Source of the DNA: Takashimella koratensis | Lineage: Eukaryota; Basidiomycota; Tremellomycetes; Trichosporonales; Tetragoniomycetaceae | DNA: 64,000 nucleotides | Assembly (NCBI GenBank): GCA_003116875.1 | Contig: BCKT01000014.1 | Location: 807,687 to 871,686 of the forward strand | Direction: 5' to 3' | Shown: positions 10,803 through 23,429 of the stretch, piece by piece | How the letters are laid out: each line of letters starts with the position of its first letter | Numbering within the stretch: the stretch's first letter is position 1 | Position numbers and translations under genes: made by a program | Notes under the pieces: model-generated | What the model was told of the DNA's origin: nothing | Database searches by the model: none | The model's input: only the letters and a program-made list of their open reading frames with translations

Positions 10803-13800
10803 ATGACTACCAATCCCGCCAATCCTGTCGACCTGGGTGAATTTGAAGAGCTGCAGAACTTTGACCTCGATTACGCACCTGTGAACCTTTCGGCGTATCG
10901 ACACCCGAAGACCCATTTCACCTTCTCTGCTGATGAGCATGACAGTGGACTGGTGAGACATAACTTGAGTGCTCGCTGACCAAAGGTGAAAGGATATTTT
11001 ATCCTGGGTTCCGAATGTCAGTTCACAGCCCAACCACGCTGACCAACAGGCTTCGACGATTCGGGTGCTCCTCACACACTGGAACAGTAGGTCGGCTCCA
11101 TTTGCAATCTAACTCCAGTCTCACCTTCATGGGTTCCGAAGACTTGCCCTACAAGGGTGTGCTAGACAAACTAGCGAATCGAGCTGGTGGAAATGGAACC
11201 AACGCGGTGAGTTCAATTGAAGACAACAGCTGACGACAGTGGACTGCTACAAGTCGTGAGGGGTAACCAGGAAACACAGACTGATAACAGATACGGTGTA
11301 CACACTGCAGACGGCAACAAGCAAAGGCTTTCTCTCAATGCTTGGACGTGAGTCCTTCTTGAGAGCCTGATGGCTAACCTCTCAGCTTTTCTCAGCCATA
11401 TCCTGAAACCGCTGTTGACCCAAGACAGGTTTCTCACCGAAGTGCACCACATTAATGGTGCGGGTGAACACAGGGGAGTGGTGTATGACGAGATGCAAGG
11501 ACGAGAGAACAAATGCGTCGACCGCATGTGCTATGAGTATGAGTTGGTTCTGGAGGAGCTGAACCAACAGGATCTACCACAAGCTGTTTCCCGAGGGATC
11601 AGGATACAGGAGTGAGATTGGCGGCCTGCAGGAGGCGCTGAGGGCGCTGACTCTCGAAAAGAGTAAGTCCACGCTGGTATCGAGCTGACACCCAGTCCAA
11701 GACTTCCACTCGGAGATTTACCAGTCTAGGAATGTGAGTGCAGACTAGTTTCCATGCTGAAGGAGCAGCTGAGGCTGCACGTTGCCGGTCCCGTGAACAA
11801 GAACGAGCTATTGAAGACAATCAATAGCGAGATCATTCCAATGATCCAGGAGCTCGAAGCTAAACGGTCCCCAAAGCCGTGGAAACGACCTTTCATGGAG
11901 ACTGCCTCGGCTACACCGCTTAGCATCGATAAATCAGAGATCATTCGAGTGCCATTCATGGCAGAAGACGAGAAAGAGCCTCTGGGACAAGTGGCCATCA
12001 GCTACGTGGGACCACAACTGAAGGACCGACTTGAGCGGACCGCTCTCACTCATCTGAATTCGTACCTCTCACACAGCGAGATCTCTCCTCTGCGCAACGC
12101 GTTTGTCGAGAGAGACGATGGGAAACCACCGCTTGCCGGTGACGTTAGTTTCTATGAAGACACCACTGCTGCTGGTACTCTGGTGACGTGTTGGCTGGAC
12201 AACGTGGCAACCAAGGATCTGGATACTGAAGAAGAAGCTGGTAGTGGCGTGGGAGCCCAACTCAAGGCCAAGCTCGCCGATCTCGCTGAGAGTGGGAATT
12301 TTGACATGAAACGAATGCAACGAATCCTCGACCGCCACAAGAGACTGACACTCAAAGCGATGGAAGACGACCCCACGGAGCAAATTCTCTATCCGATCAT
12401 TGCAGGTGAGACAAAGCATGTGTGAATCTGACCGTAGATTTCCTGTACGGCGACGTCAATGGTGCCAATCTCAAAGAGGCCTTGGATCTACTCAAGAGCC
12501 ATGCCGAATTCTCAGCTTGGACCGAAGAGAACTGGACGAATTTATTCAAGAAGTGAGTCATCTGTAGGACGATGCTGACTCAGATACTATGGCCCCCATG
12601 TCGATGCCCTAATCACAGCTGGCTACCCTTCAAAGTCCCACGCTGAAAAGGTCACAAACGCAGAACGGGACCGTACAGATGCAAACAAGCGTTTCTATGG
12701 TCCTGAAGGTCTGAAGAAGCTGGCAGATGAGCATGCTGCCGCGAAAGCGAGCCACCTCGCCAGCTCCCAGCTTCCCGATACGCTGTATGATCGATTTCCG
12801 ATGCCTTCTGTGAGCCCTGAGATGTATTCCACTGACAATCCTCAGCCGGACGAAGTTACGACGATTCGAATCGAGAGAGCGGTCAATAATGCCCCTGGAG
12901 AGGTTCTCGAGGGCAACTCGCGTGCCCTTCAAAAGTGCATTGACAGTGATGGCGACCCACTCCCATATCAAGTGCACTACTCGCACTTCAAGGTAGGAAC
13001 GATGTCAACCCCGCTAACCTTAGTCCAACTTTGTCGAGGTCGAAGCCTTGTTCGACGCTTCAACCTTACCAGCCGAGCTGAGACCGTGAGTGTTTGATAT
13101 GCTGCACTTATCCCAGGTACCTCTCGGTGCTATCAGATACCTTGTTCAAGCTGCCCGTGAAACGTAATGGGGAGATTTTCGATCATAAAAATGTTATCAA
13201 CCAGCTACAAGAGTGAGCAGGCTCTAGGGGCACGCTAACACCAGCTCCACTATCTCTCGTTCCGCAGGCTTCTCGTATCTTCCTGGCTTCTTCGGAGTGG
13301 CAGTTGAAACAGAGAAGGAGCAATACGCCGATGCTGTGTCCTGGCTACGAGACGTGATTACCAATTCTGTTTTTGACCCGAAGAGGTAAGCGCAAGTACG
13401 GTGCTCCCCTGACACAAGACTCTCGGTCTCCTTGCGCACGGCGGTGCAGAAACTGCCAGAGAACAAACAAAGTGGCAACCTCATGGCAAAGGTTCATGGC
13501 GATCGACTTCTGTACCACGTAGACAAGTCGATCGAAGAAGCGAACGGGCTGCTCTCGCAATTCGAGCTTTACCCTCAACTCCTCAAGCAATTGGAAAGCC
13601 AGAATCCGCATGAGGTCGACGGGGTCATCAGCAAGCTTGAGGCGCTCAGAAAATACCGTAAGGCTGAGTGGAAAGCACAGTTAACTTGTAGTGTTGGAGC
13701 ATTCCAATCTGCGTGTTTCGGTCATGGGGGACATCTACGGTCTCGATAAGCCTCGTAGCACCTTGTCCGAGCACTTCCTACCGATAAACAAAGTAAGTAG

Positions 13801-14662
13801 CCCAAGAAGTTTTACTGACGTCAGCCGAACGCGTTGAGCCCGCCCGTGACAAGCCGAGACACGCTGACCGAGTTGGGAAAAAACCCCTCAAAGACCGTAA
13901 GTGTTGCTCTTGCCGTGCTGATCTCAGGGTGTTGTGGTCCCCGTACCCGGCGAAGACTCGTCGTACTCGTACCACTACGGCCAGGGGCCAATTGGATATG
14001 ACCATCCCGATCGAGCTGCTCTTAAGGTCGTGCTCAATCTCCTCGATGCGCAAGAGGGTCCCGTTCATGCTGCTACCAGAGGCGATGGCGAAGGCTACAG
14101 TTCTTGGTTCAGCTCTCGAGCAGAATCGGGGATAATCAATTTCACAACATACAGGCACCCGGACGGTATCGATAGTTACAACAAGGTTGGGAAAGTGATT
14201 CCCCAGTTCGCTCAAGAGGTATGGGTGACCAAAGAGCTGCACTGACCTCAGGGATCGTTTGATCAGCGTTCGATCGAAGGAGCGAAGTCAATAAGCCTCC
14301 ACAACACTGCCGATCTACTTTCGAATGCAAGCAAGACTGCGCAGGAACAATACCGTAACGTTCTGTTGGGGCTTGACCCGGATTACGACATGAATCTCTT
14401 GAGGGCGTCCTTTGTGAGTAGTTTCTTTTCCAGAACTGATGAGTAGGACATGCCGGACTCCGACTTGACCAGGGTCACTAAAGATTGGATTGAACCTCTG
14501 TTCTCAGCCGACACGTCTGTTGCTGTTTTGGCAATCAACGATAAGAAGGGGGATGACGGTGTGGACAGTCTGAATAGTCTTGGGTTCAACGCGAGGAAGC
14601 AAGAGTTGCCCCGCATTGAGAATGCTGAAGACGACGAAGAGGAACCTGAAGTTGAGGATTAG
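10803..14662 (+). CDS. M16 family zinc metallopeptidase (insulinase/pitrilysin type, Sdd3-like)
   Basis: This gene has many introns and encodes about 1,000 residues. The spliced N-terminal half reads VKGYFILGSECFDDSGAPHT and then LEHLTFMGSEDLPYKGVLDK. The H-x-x-E-H zinc signature (HTLEH) is rebuilt exactly by an intron that splits the last His codon (CA|T). WTATSHTVYTLQTATSKGF, EVHHINGAGEHRGVVYDEMQ and YHKLFPEGSGYRSEIGGLQE follow in the family order. The middle contains GQVAISYVGPQLKDRLERTA and SYLSHSEISPLRNAFVERDD. The C-terminal exon (14450-14662) ends in an acidic tail (EDDEEEPEVED). The domain order matches the cytosolic M16 proteins related to yeast Sdd3/YOL098C, thought to cleave peptides; the substrate is unknown. 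The start is the ATG at 10803 (AAAATGACTACC); the in-frame ATG at 10773 is an alternative. The gene is probably active because the zinc ligands are intact. A truncated copy of its last exon lies 1 kb downstream. Confidence 0.87.
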
Positions 14663-15643
14663 ATATTGAGTAATGGCCTATGAGAATCTGTTCCGTCAAA
14701 GAGATGCATCTCCATTGTGGCTCGAAATGGAATCAACTGGGACAAGCAAGGGTTTCGTTGCAACCCGAGGCATCTTTGTCCACTCCGAACTTTGAACCGT
14801 TTTAGGGAAACAGCCTTGTTGCTCGTTTGTACAACGAGTACCGCCTGTCGGCAACTGCTACCAGTCGAGAGCTACAGCACTTGCCACCTACGTATCTGCC
14901 CGGCCATACGTGCGCTCGTCATATAGCCTTGCTCAGGGAATACAAGCAGGCCTGGGAAATAACGGCAACGACCTCCTGAGGACGCCTGCGGATCAATGCA
15001 AGTGCCCAAGTGGGCAGACATTGCCCAAAGTGTGGAGAGCATTGTTAGCTCACCGCCAGAACTTCGCTTGCGAGCTATGTCATCGGCGGCAGTAGTTCAT
15101 GATCACAACCGAAATAACATACTCCGTTCAAGATGTCATGAGCCGGGGGAGAAATAGCGAGCCTGTGGTAGGCTCCGGATCGAGTCATGTTACCCGTTTC
15201 CGCAGTTTTCCCCACCAGATGAGCCGCTATCATTCAGAGACCATCCCGTTGGGCGAACTAGACCGCCCATCTCATCCGCTTTACCCTTGTCTATGGTCAT
15301 CCCATTTGTCAGAGCGGAGGGATATTGTAAGGTAAAGCTACTTAGCGACCTCGGGTAGACTCTGCAGCACTGGGTGGTAGATAACGAGAGTATAACATTT
15401 GACAAGGAAATGTTCCTCTGGCTAGCTATGGTGGTCTTTATATAGTATGTTAGCCCAAATGTTATCTTAAGCTGCCAAGTCTCTTGGATCTATCCAAGCT
15501 TGCTTGGAACAATGTCGGTCCCGTGTCCTGGGTGTGCTATCCCGTATCTAGGATAAGCTGTCTTGGGAGCTCCCCTTGTCTCGGTCCCGTTGTATGTCTT
15601 CCCGGTGACCGCGTGGTGGGTGTGCGGTCCCGTGTCGTGACAG
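14663..15643. other. spacer between M16 gene and its truncated copy; possible decayed element
   Basis: No intact gene is seen. A plus-strand frame around 14.82-14.96 kb, interrupted by stops, reads protein-like sequence (LVARLYNEYRLSATATSREL and HIALLREYKQAWEI), suggesting an eroded coding region of unknown type. A 10-bp inverted repeat (ATAACATTTG at 15392-15401, CAAATGTTAT at 15456-15465) and repeats of GGTCCCGTGTC-like units near 15.52 and 15.62 kb occur before the duplicated fragment. Confidence 0.4.
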
Positions 15644-15891
15644 AGGACCTGAACAAGGTCATCAAGAATTACATCAAGCCATTGTTCTCGGCAAACACCT
15701 CTATATCTGTAATGGCGGTACCGCATGATAAGCTGGATGAGGCCGAGGCGATCGCCACAACTCAAGTTTTTGAGGTCCAGGTTATAGAGCAGCCTCATAT
15801 TGACTTGAAAGAGTTGGATTCTGAGTCTAAGGACGGTTCTGGGGAAGAGGAGGATGAGAAGGACTCTGAGGACTCTGAGGAAGATGAATAG
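15644..15891 (+). pseudogene. truncated duplicate of the M16 peptidase C-terminal exon
   Basis: The frame reads DLNKVIKNYIKPLFSANTSI, then SVMAVPHDKL, ending in an acidic tail (EDEKDSEDSEEDE) and TAG. It aligns without gaps at its start to the last exon of the M16 gene upstream (DLTRVTKDWIEPLFSADTSV, then AVLAINDKK, acidic tail). No upstream M16 exons, zinc motif or clear start were found before it, so it is a 3' fragment left by a partial tandem duplication or by loss of the rest of a second copy. The protein has diverged strongly between copies while the frame stayed open, so a short expressed product cannot be excluded. A CAG acceptor-like site (GTGACAG) directly precedes the similarity. 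Confidence 0.75.
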
Positions 15892-16020
15892 GTATAACCT
15901 GAATGCATTTTTGGCTGGGTATCAAAACGGCAATCGAACGCCACTTGCCACGCGATTAACTGCGCGACTGAAATCAGCCGACTTTGACATCCTCACCATC
16001 CACGACATGATCCCATCGCA

Positions 16021-19000
16021 ATGACCCTCGCACCCGCTGCCCAGGCCAACAACGACGCTAGGTCGGCTTTGGGGATCCGCCCGGGCGCGCGACCGACCCC
16101 TCGAGTAGGTCCCTCTGTTGACACTGCTGACCCCAGGTATACATAGAAGAGCCCATATTCGAAGACATCCCTCCATCCCCCAAGGCCGACTATGCACCGC
16201 CATCCCCTACCAACCGACACATCTCCATCGCGATTCCTTCGGGCCCAAGTCATGCGCAGACGTCTCCGGGGCCTAGCACCGGGTCTGAGCCGAATCGGCG
16301 CTTCCGCCGGCCAACGCTCTCGCGCAAGCTTCAACCGGCCAACCTCACCTCGAACCGGGGACTGTACGAGATGCAAAAGCTCCTTGCACACCTCATCGAG
16401 CGACTCGAGACGCGTGACCCTGCGCCTAACATCTTGGACCGCGCTGCCATTGCCGCGCGAGAGGCCAATGGACGCCCCCGGACCAAGTCTAAGATGAGCA
16501 AGCTGGGTCAGGTGGTTGCTGCGGCAACATCGACTGCGTCTCCTCCACGAGCGGGAATTTCGAGCGAGGATATGGAGGACAAGGTCTTGCTGGATGAAGG
16601 GGAGTGGGATACAGAGGAGACAGTGGACCTGGTAGAGCAGATGCGTGGGCTGCTGGTGCTCGCCGAGAAGCAGGGGTTGGACCTCTTCGGCTCGACAATC
16701 TCGACGGAAGAAACACCCTCGCCTGTTCGGAACAAGCGGAAAGCCGGTCGCTTCTCGTCCATCGCGTCTCCACTCAAGGGCGAGTCCGAGCCCGAACCAC
16801 CTGCCGTGTCGACCGGCGCACCCCTCCTTAACCACCTCACAGCCCTTCTCCGCTCCCTTCTCCTCATCGACGGGATCCACCGCGTCCACCTCTTCCGCCC
16901 CCTCCGCCCGCCTTTCGCGCTCCAAGTAGCCTGTCTCGACATTGCCGCTTACCTCTACCAAAAATGCTCCATCGAGACCAAGCTCGACATGCTCGAGATT
17001 GTCACCGACGCAATCTACGTGATGAGCGATATCATGGCGGAGCGGATATGCGAGTGGCTTGAAGGGAGGTTGGGCGAGTTGCTCACTCGTCTCGCGCGGG
17101 ATCGCGGCAGGGAGGATGGTGACGACCTGGAATGGAATGGTAGGTCAAGGTCATTCGTCACTAACCTCAGATCCATTCGCTCGCCCGGCCAACCTCGACA
17201 TTCCAACCTTTGCATTCTCTGCGGACCCAGAACCAGACGAGCCAAAGTCTGGCTGGATGCGGTACTCGCCTACTGCGGCGACCGGCCCTTTCCCGACCCC
17301 TTTCATCTCAGGAATCCTATCCACCCACACCGTCTCTGGCCAGTTCGCTTCTGCAACCCTGCGCATAGCCTCCCTCGTTCCCCGCATCCTCATTGCCGTC
17401 TCCTCCACCATCGACCTTGTCTCGGCCAAATTGACCACCATCCACCGCGTCCATCGCCTCCTCGCTCTCCTACTCACAGCCAAGACAGATGCACCCCTTG
17501 ACTTACTCGAAATCATCGCTCACGCGCCACCCATTCCCCGAAAGCGAGCACTCAGCGTCCTGGCAACATTCTACTCAGATGTCACCGGCCACAATACCAT
17601 CGCCCGGCGTCCAGCTCTCGCAACGTATGAAACTCTCCGGTACAAGTGGGAGTCGGGGCAAGAGCGTGTTCTCGGAGAAGATGACACGGAGGCGCACAAC
17701 TACATCCCCTGGAGAGCAACGGAAGAATCCCGGTGTGCCGTGTGCGACGCTTTCCTTCAAGGCTTTTGCGTCCGATGCACCCTCTGCGATGACATTCGAC
17801 ACCTTCACTGTCACCAGCCCCCCTCGGATCAGGTGTTCATTTACGATGTGGTCGTCCTAGGCACGTCCGAGTCGACGCCATACACCGTCTACGTCAAGTT
17901 TAGCAAGTGTCACCGGCGACTAGATGAGAAAGTGCTTGGATCGAGTATCTGGGGCAACGACCAGTCTGTCCGTCGGCGATCTGGCCAACACGACCTTCAC
18001 CTTGTCAACCTATTCAACGTGACGCTGTGTGCCGCGTGCAGCTTGCCTTGCTGGGGTGCGACTCAACAGGCCTACGCCTGTACCAGCGGGTGTCAATCCT
18101 TCTTCCACCCACAATGTGTCGATCTCGATGAACGTCCATGCCGCTTCCGTCGCGAGGTGTTCATTGACAATGTCTCAAGAGACCCCTTCTCCATCAGCTC
18201 CACCAATCTAAAGTCATCATTCGAGGCATACCAACCCCAAAGCGAGGCTGACGCGGCGAAACTTTCCTACGATGAAATGGCGATTCGCTATTCCAACACG
18301 TGGATCCAATATCAGTTGCTGAAAAATGGCTTGGGTAGTGGTTCAATCCGTACCGATGGCCGACGATCCGACTCGGACGTTCTGGGCCTAAGGCGTGTGC
18401 TGAAACAAAACGAAGAGCGACTCCGTACCCTTGCGGCATCCTCCGCGATCATGGATTTCTCACACGTCACGCAAACCACGCTGGACCATATCATGTTCAC
18501 CCCGAGATACCTCGCCTACTGCACTGCATTGCTCCGCGCACCAGCCACCATGACGACAACTCTCCCCTCTCAAGGTCTCCTCACTGTCGACTCGACGGCC
18601 TCAAGCCCATCTCAAGAAGCCACACACGTCTCTTACGAGACCGTACCCATGACGCACATTCGCCACTCCCTCTCCACCGACATGAACATCAAGGACGACC
18701 TCGCCGCTGCACTTTTCCTTGAACAGCTCAGAACCCTCGGCCTGTGCGCGCTCCCGAAGAAACGCTCTATTACATCCGATACCATGCGAGAGGACACCGA
18801 GCTTCACTTTTACGCCCCCCTCTTGATGGATTCGTCGTCAACAGTCGAACTCCTCATCCTCGCGATTGAATCCCTCCTGACCGATCTAGACCTGTCCTCT
18901 AACGAGCACGGCTTTGCCCTTCTGTCGAATCGAGCGTGGCCGAGTCTCCTCTGCAGTCCCTATGCCCTCGAGCGACTGGGCAACGCTGTGATGGCTTGGG

Positions 19001-22000
19001 TCATGGGAGAGGTGAGTCTGGTATTGAGCTTGCTGACGTCAGGACAATGCGATTCACCAAATCGTAAAGGAATACGCGAGCAAGAGGAAGCGGATACCTG
19101 GCGTCCGTAGCGAGGCCGGTGCCAACAAGGGCGCTGCCACCGTCGGGATGTACAAGGATGACCGGAGGAGAATGATGATGCGGTATGCCCAGCCATGGCT
19201 TGCCGCGTTGCATGAGCAGGACCACGAGCTGTACGCGCATGTTGCATACGAGCAGTGTAAAGCGCCACTTGGCTGGGACGTTGGCGATGTCGCCGCGGAA
19301 GAGGTAGGTCGAAATTTGATGAGGCTGACTGTAGGCCGCGGCTCAGGTCGCTGGAGCAGCACTAGAGCGCATGGCGGCTCTTGGCGACGCTGGAGTCGTT
19401 TTCTCTGTCCTCATGGATCTTTTGACCGCATGGCTGGAGGATCTGGGCGGGTTATCCGACAAGGTGAGTTGATAGTTGTTCCAACTGACGCCAGGATGTC
19501 GTGTACAAATCTCTCCCTCGTCTGCTTGCCCGCCCCGAGATTGCCGGCCATGACCGACCCGATTTGTGGACACTTGCCAACGAAACCAGCCGCGATGGGC
19601 CGGAAGAGTTTCGCAGCGTCTGTCGATGGATGCGGGTTTTGGCCTTCTCTGGGGTAGACATCCCGTGGGAGAATCTCACCGCCTTGCTCGATCTACAAAC
19701 CACCACGCGGAGCTCGGTCGATGCCAAGCTTGATCTGACCATTGCGATTGGAGCAAACTCGACACCGATTGAGGCCGAGGCGTTTGCCCAACTCGCCAGC
19801 CAGGCGTTAGCTTCGTTCACCGAGTCGCTTGAGCGTAAAAGCACTATCTCGCCGCCGTCTACTATTGAGCTTGACGTATTGAGGCAGTCACTGCTCCTTG
19901 TCCTCCGAGCATACGCTGTGCCCCAGGACGAGATCGCCCTGTCGCATCTGAACCGGGGCGAGGGAGTCTCCGTCAAACAACCACCTAGTCTGGCCAAGAA
20001 ACGCAGGGTCACCGAACTTCGACCCAAGTTGATCCCACTCGACCCTGGGATGGTCGTCGCCGCTGCGAGCGTCCTGAGGATGCCCAACTATCCGATGGAG
20101 ATGATGCTGGATTTTTTCTGGCTCTTGATCACGAAAGCGCCCGCCGTCGACAATGTCGGAGGCTTCCTCCACCACATGTGCTCGACGCTGTATGAAGTGT
20201 AAGTTTGGGCTTTACAAGGCTGATATCAGGATATGGCTATTATACGACCGACCCGTGGATCGACAGTGCCGAACACGAGTCTTTCTCAAGCTGCTTACGA
20301 TCAACACCCTGCCAATTGAGAAGCTCGTCTCGGAGCAACTCGACGCGTTGGACAGGGCCCGTATTCAAGAACGCCTTTTGACGATCATCATCGAGCTCGC
20401 AGACGATAGCGTCACGTTTGAGGTCAAGGGGTGGCAGAGTCCGGCCATTGGCCTTATTCTGCTCTTCTTCGATTCGCTGCTCGACCCCACCGACGTCTCG
20501 CCCGACAACATTGTTATCCTCCGTAGTCTGCTACCGTCTCATCTCACGGCCATTGCGCGGTGCTTTGAGGCGTACCTCGTTCAGAGCAGTGACGAGCGGA
20601 GATTGGTCCTGCTAAGCCGTCTCCAGCGACTTCGCTTCTCTGTCCCTTCTTGGCCTGTGATCACGTGGAAAGCGCTTGAAGAGCTGTTGGTTGAGCAAGT
20701 AGCCAATATCGCGCACCTCCGCAAGAGCGACTCACAGCAAGCACGGGACGCGCTACGCGATGCTGAGGCTGTCCGGGCCAACCTCCTTGCTCTCGGTCTC
20801 GACATGTTGGCATCAGGCATCGAGATTGACTGGATGTCAATGCACCGCTTCCAACAGCATGTTGCTTCGGCGTGTACCATTCCCTGGCCCGCTCACCAAA
20901 TATCCAACCTCACCACGCTGGTTCTTCCCGCCCTTCGCCAGGTGCTCGACACGACCGCAAAAGTACCTGTTGGTTTCACGGGGTCAGAGAAAAAGAAGAC
21001 GGCGATCGCGGGGTCACTATTCGTCTCCATCGCTGTCGACTTTTCGAGCGAGTTGCAGAGGCACGATTTCATTGCCGAACGGTGTATCCTGGACATCCTC
21101 ATGGTCATGTTTTTCAAGGTGGGCACTCATCCTGTGCTAGCTGACGTTAGCAAAACGTACAAGCGGTGGAGCTCTCGGCACTGAGCACACTCCAGACCCT
21201 GGCCGACTTTGCCGACGTCGCCGGATGCGTGGAGAACCGACTTCTTGCGATTCACGTGCTTCAAACAGCCCTGTCCAAGATGCAAAAGGAGAGTTCAGCC
21301 AGAGTCGTCCCGTCCATCTTCTGTGCGGTCGCCAAGATTCTCGACACGGAAGCAAACGACGGAGACCCCTCGATAGCTGAGCAATGTGAGTGCGGTGTTG
21401 ATCGAGCTGACCCGCAGGCAAAGTGTACCTCCGATCGGCGATCGCCACGTTTGGTCGATCAGGTCTCTTCCTGCAGCTCTTCCGCGCGGATACTGCGTCG
21501 ACGCCTGTCCTTGTAGGACAGAAGACCGGGTCGCTAGGTAGGGCGCTCCAGATGCTAGTCGCCGAAGAGCCGAGGGAAGCTCCTCCCAAGCCCAGCCTCA
21601 CCGAAATGGTCTTTGGCGATCTGTGAGTCGGCTTTCTGTCTCAGCTAATCCCAGTCTCGACCTGTTCAAACGCGGCAAGCAGACTTGCCAGCAGGTGATC
21701 AACTCGTTGTACACGTTTGTCGACGCCCTCGACGCCGAATTGTCTGACGAAGCTGCGCAAAGTGAGTTTAGGTGTGATCAGTGCTGACCTCAGGCTTTGG
21801 CGCATTCGTCACGCGGTTCGGCAAGCATGTCGGGGAATGGAGTGCCGAGGATTTCGATCCAAACCCTCTGTTGCGAGCGTGTAGCAAGGTCCTTGATCTC
21901 GTCCCGGCAACGCAATGTGTGGTGGGTTCTGATTTTGACCTGTCTGACGGTAGACACTCCTACATCAAACATCGACGTTTCTCCACCTTGCGTTGAACCA

Positions 22001-23243
22001 CTTCAATGTCCAGCACGAGACGGTAGTGGCGCTATCTGCAAGCGCGAGTAAGGTAGTCGTTCGTGAAAAGACAGAGGACACTGTAGCGACTGTCATGTCT
22101 GAAATCGCTGGGGCAGCTGTCAACGGTTCCTCTGTGACCCCGACGACTTTGTACACCCTACTCACGGTGAGTAAAATCGCGAACGACGCTGACGGCAGTT
22201 CCTCATCGAACCGTCCTTGCGCAAAGCGTCCCCACAGCGCCTCCGCGTCCTCGTCGAGGCGTCAGCAGGCTGTCTACCTGTCTTGCTCCGTACACACCAG
22301 GCCATGTCTCTTCATTCGGACCCCGAGCTCCTCATCAATCTTTTGACGAGCGCAGGAACCGTCATCGTGCGCGCTGAGGAAGGTGTCAACGGAAACATCA
22401 GTAGAGTCTTGGCGAATATCACCAATGAAGTGAGCTCCAACCTCCAACCACGCTGATTTAAGGCTGTCCAAGTACAAATCAGCGTATTCATGTACATCCT
22501 CCTGGCATCGCTCGACGTCCACCTTGGCCCGTCTCGCGAAGGTCTCCTCGCGCTCTACCCACTGGTCGCACGAGCGACCTCCCTCTGTATCCGCGCGGCG
22601 TCCGACTACCTCACATTGCAAGATCCCGCAGGCGAGGGCGCCGAACTTCTTTCGACATCGTTCGCGATCGTCCGCCTCGCGATCATGGCGGTCCATGCTC
22701 TTGAGCCCGGAAACGATGAGTGGGCGTATGGGTCTGCCACTGCGAATGGGATAGGAGGCGAGCGAGAAGCTGAGGAGTGGGACGATCTTTATGGTGATGA
22801 GATGGGGAACGAAATGTTGGTTTCATTCTGGGACCGAGTTTGGCCAGATTGGTCAAGACTGTTATCTCTCTCTCTTGACCCGAGCTGTATTAATGGCGTA
22901 AGTGACATTCACCATCACTACTGACATCCAGCCATTGCGAGCGGTATCTCACTCGATCCTACTCGACCTCATCCTCTTCCTCTCCATCGCGCGGCCTACG
23001 GTGCTCGTCTCACATGCGAGGGAACTTGGGTCGGCACTTGCTGTCTTGGCGCACTGGCACGAGTCAGCAGGAACGCAACCGGGTCCGAAATGGGTCAAGG
23101 CGTCAACAGCGGTGACTCGTGCGCCGACGGCGTTGGAGAGTGGGGCAAAGGTAGGATCCAAGGAGGTTAGAGGGGCGGTCAAGGCGGTTAGGACGGATTT
23201 GGTCGCCATGGAGAGGTTGAGAGCGTTACGTACGTCTCTGTAA
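16021..23243 (+). CDS. very large protein with C1-type zinc finger and long helical regions
   Basis: About 20 short introns give a protein near 2,200 residues. The start is the ATG at 16021 (MTLAPAAQANNDARSALGIR); exon 1 is joined to VYIEEPIFEDIPPSPKADY through a typical intron. After a disordered N-terminus come long hydrophobic helical stretches (LLNHLTALLRSLLLIDGIHR). Two Cys/His clusters lie at about 17.73-18.15 kb. The second fits H-x12-C-x2-C-x13-C-x3-C-x4-H-x2-C-x7-C, nearly the C1 (diacylglycerol/phorbol-ester type) zinc-finger pattern, which is H-x12-C-x2-C-x13/14-C-x2-C-x4-H-x2/4-C-x6/7-C. The remaining 1,500 residues are alpha-helical, with Leu-rich repeats of HEAT/armadillo character, to the end (LVAMERLRALRTSL). 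I do not recognise the family with certainty. Large helical scaffold proteins such as UNC80-like channel subunits are one candidate to test. The gene faces the convergent NAT10 gene 190 bp downstream. Confidence 0.7.
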
Positions 23244-23429
23244 AGTGGGTCAGGTCAGAGAATGAGAAAAGTAGTTATTGGTAGTTTCAAGAGACGAACG
23301 AGCCTTGATTTGTTGTATTCAGTCTAAAGCCTATCATGGACCAACGATATGATCTGCAAAATGCTTGCATACATGTGATCCTACACGATTGATCTAATGA
23401 ACTATCATCCCTTGGACCAGACTGAAAGC

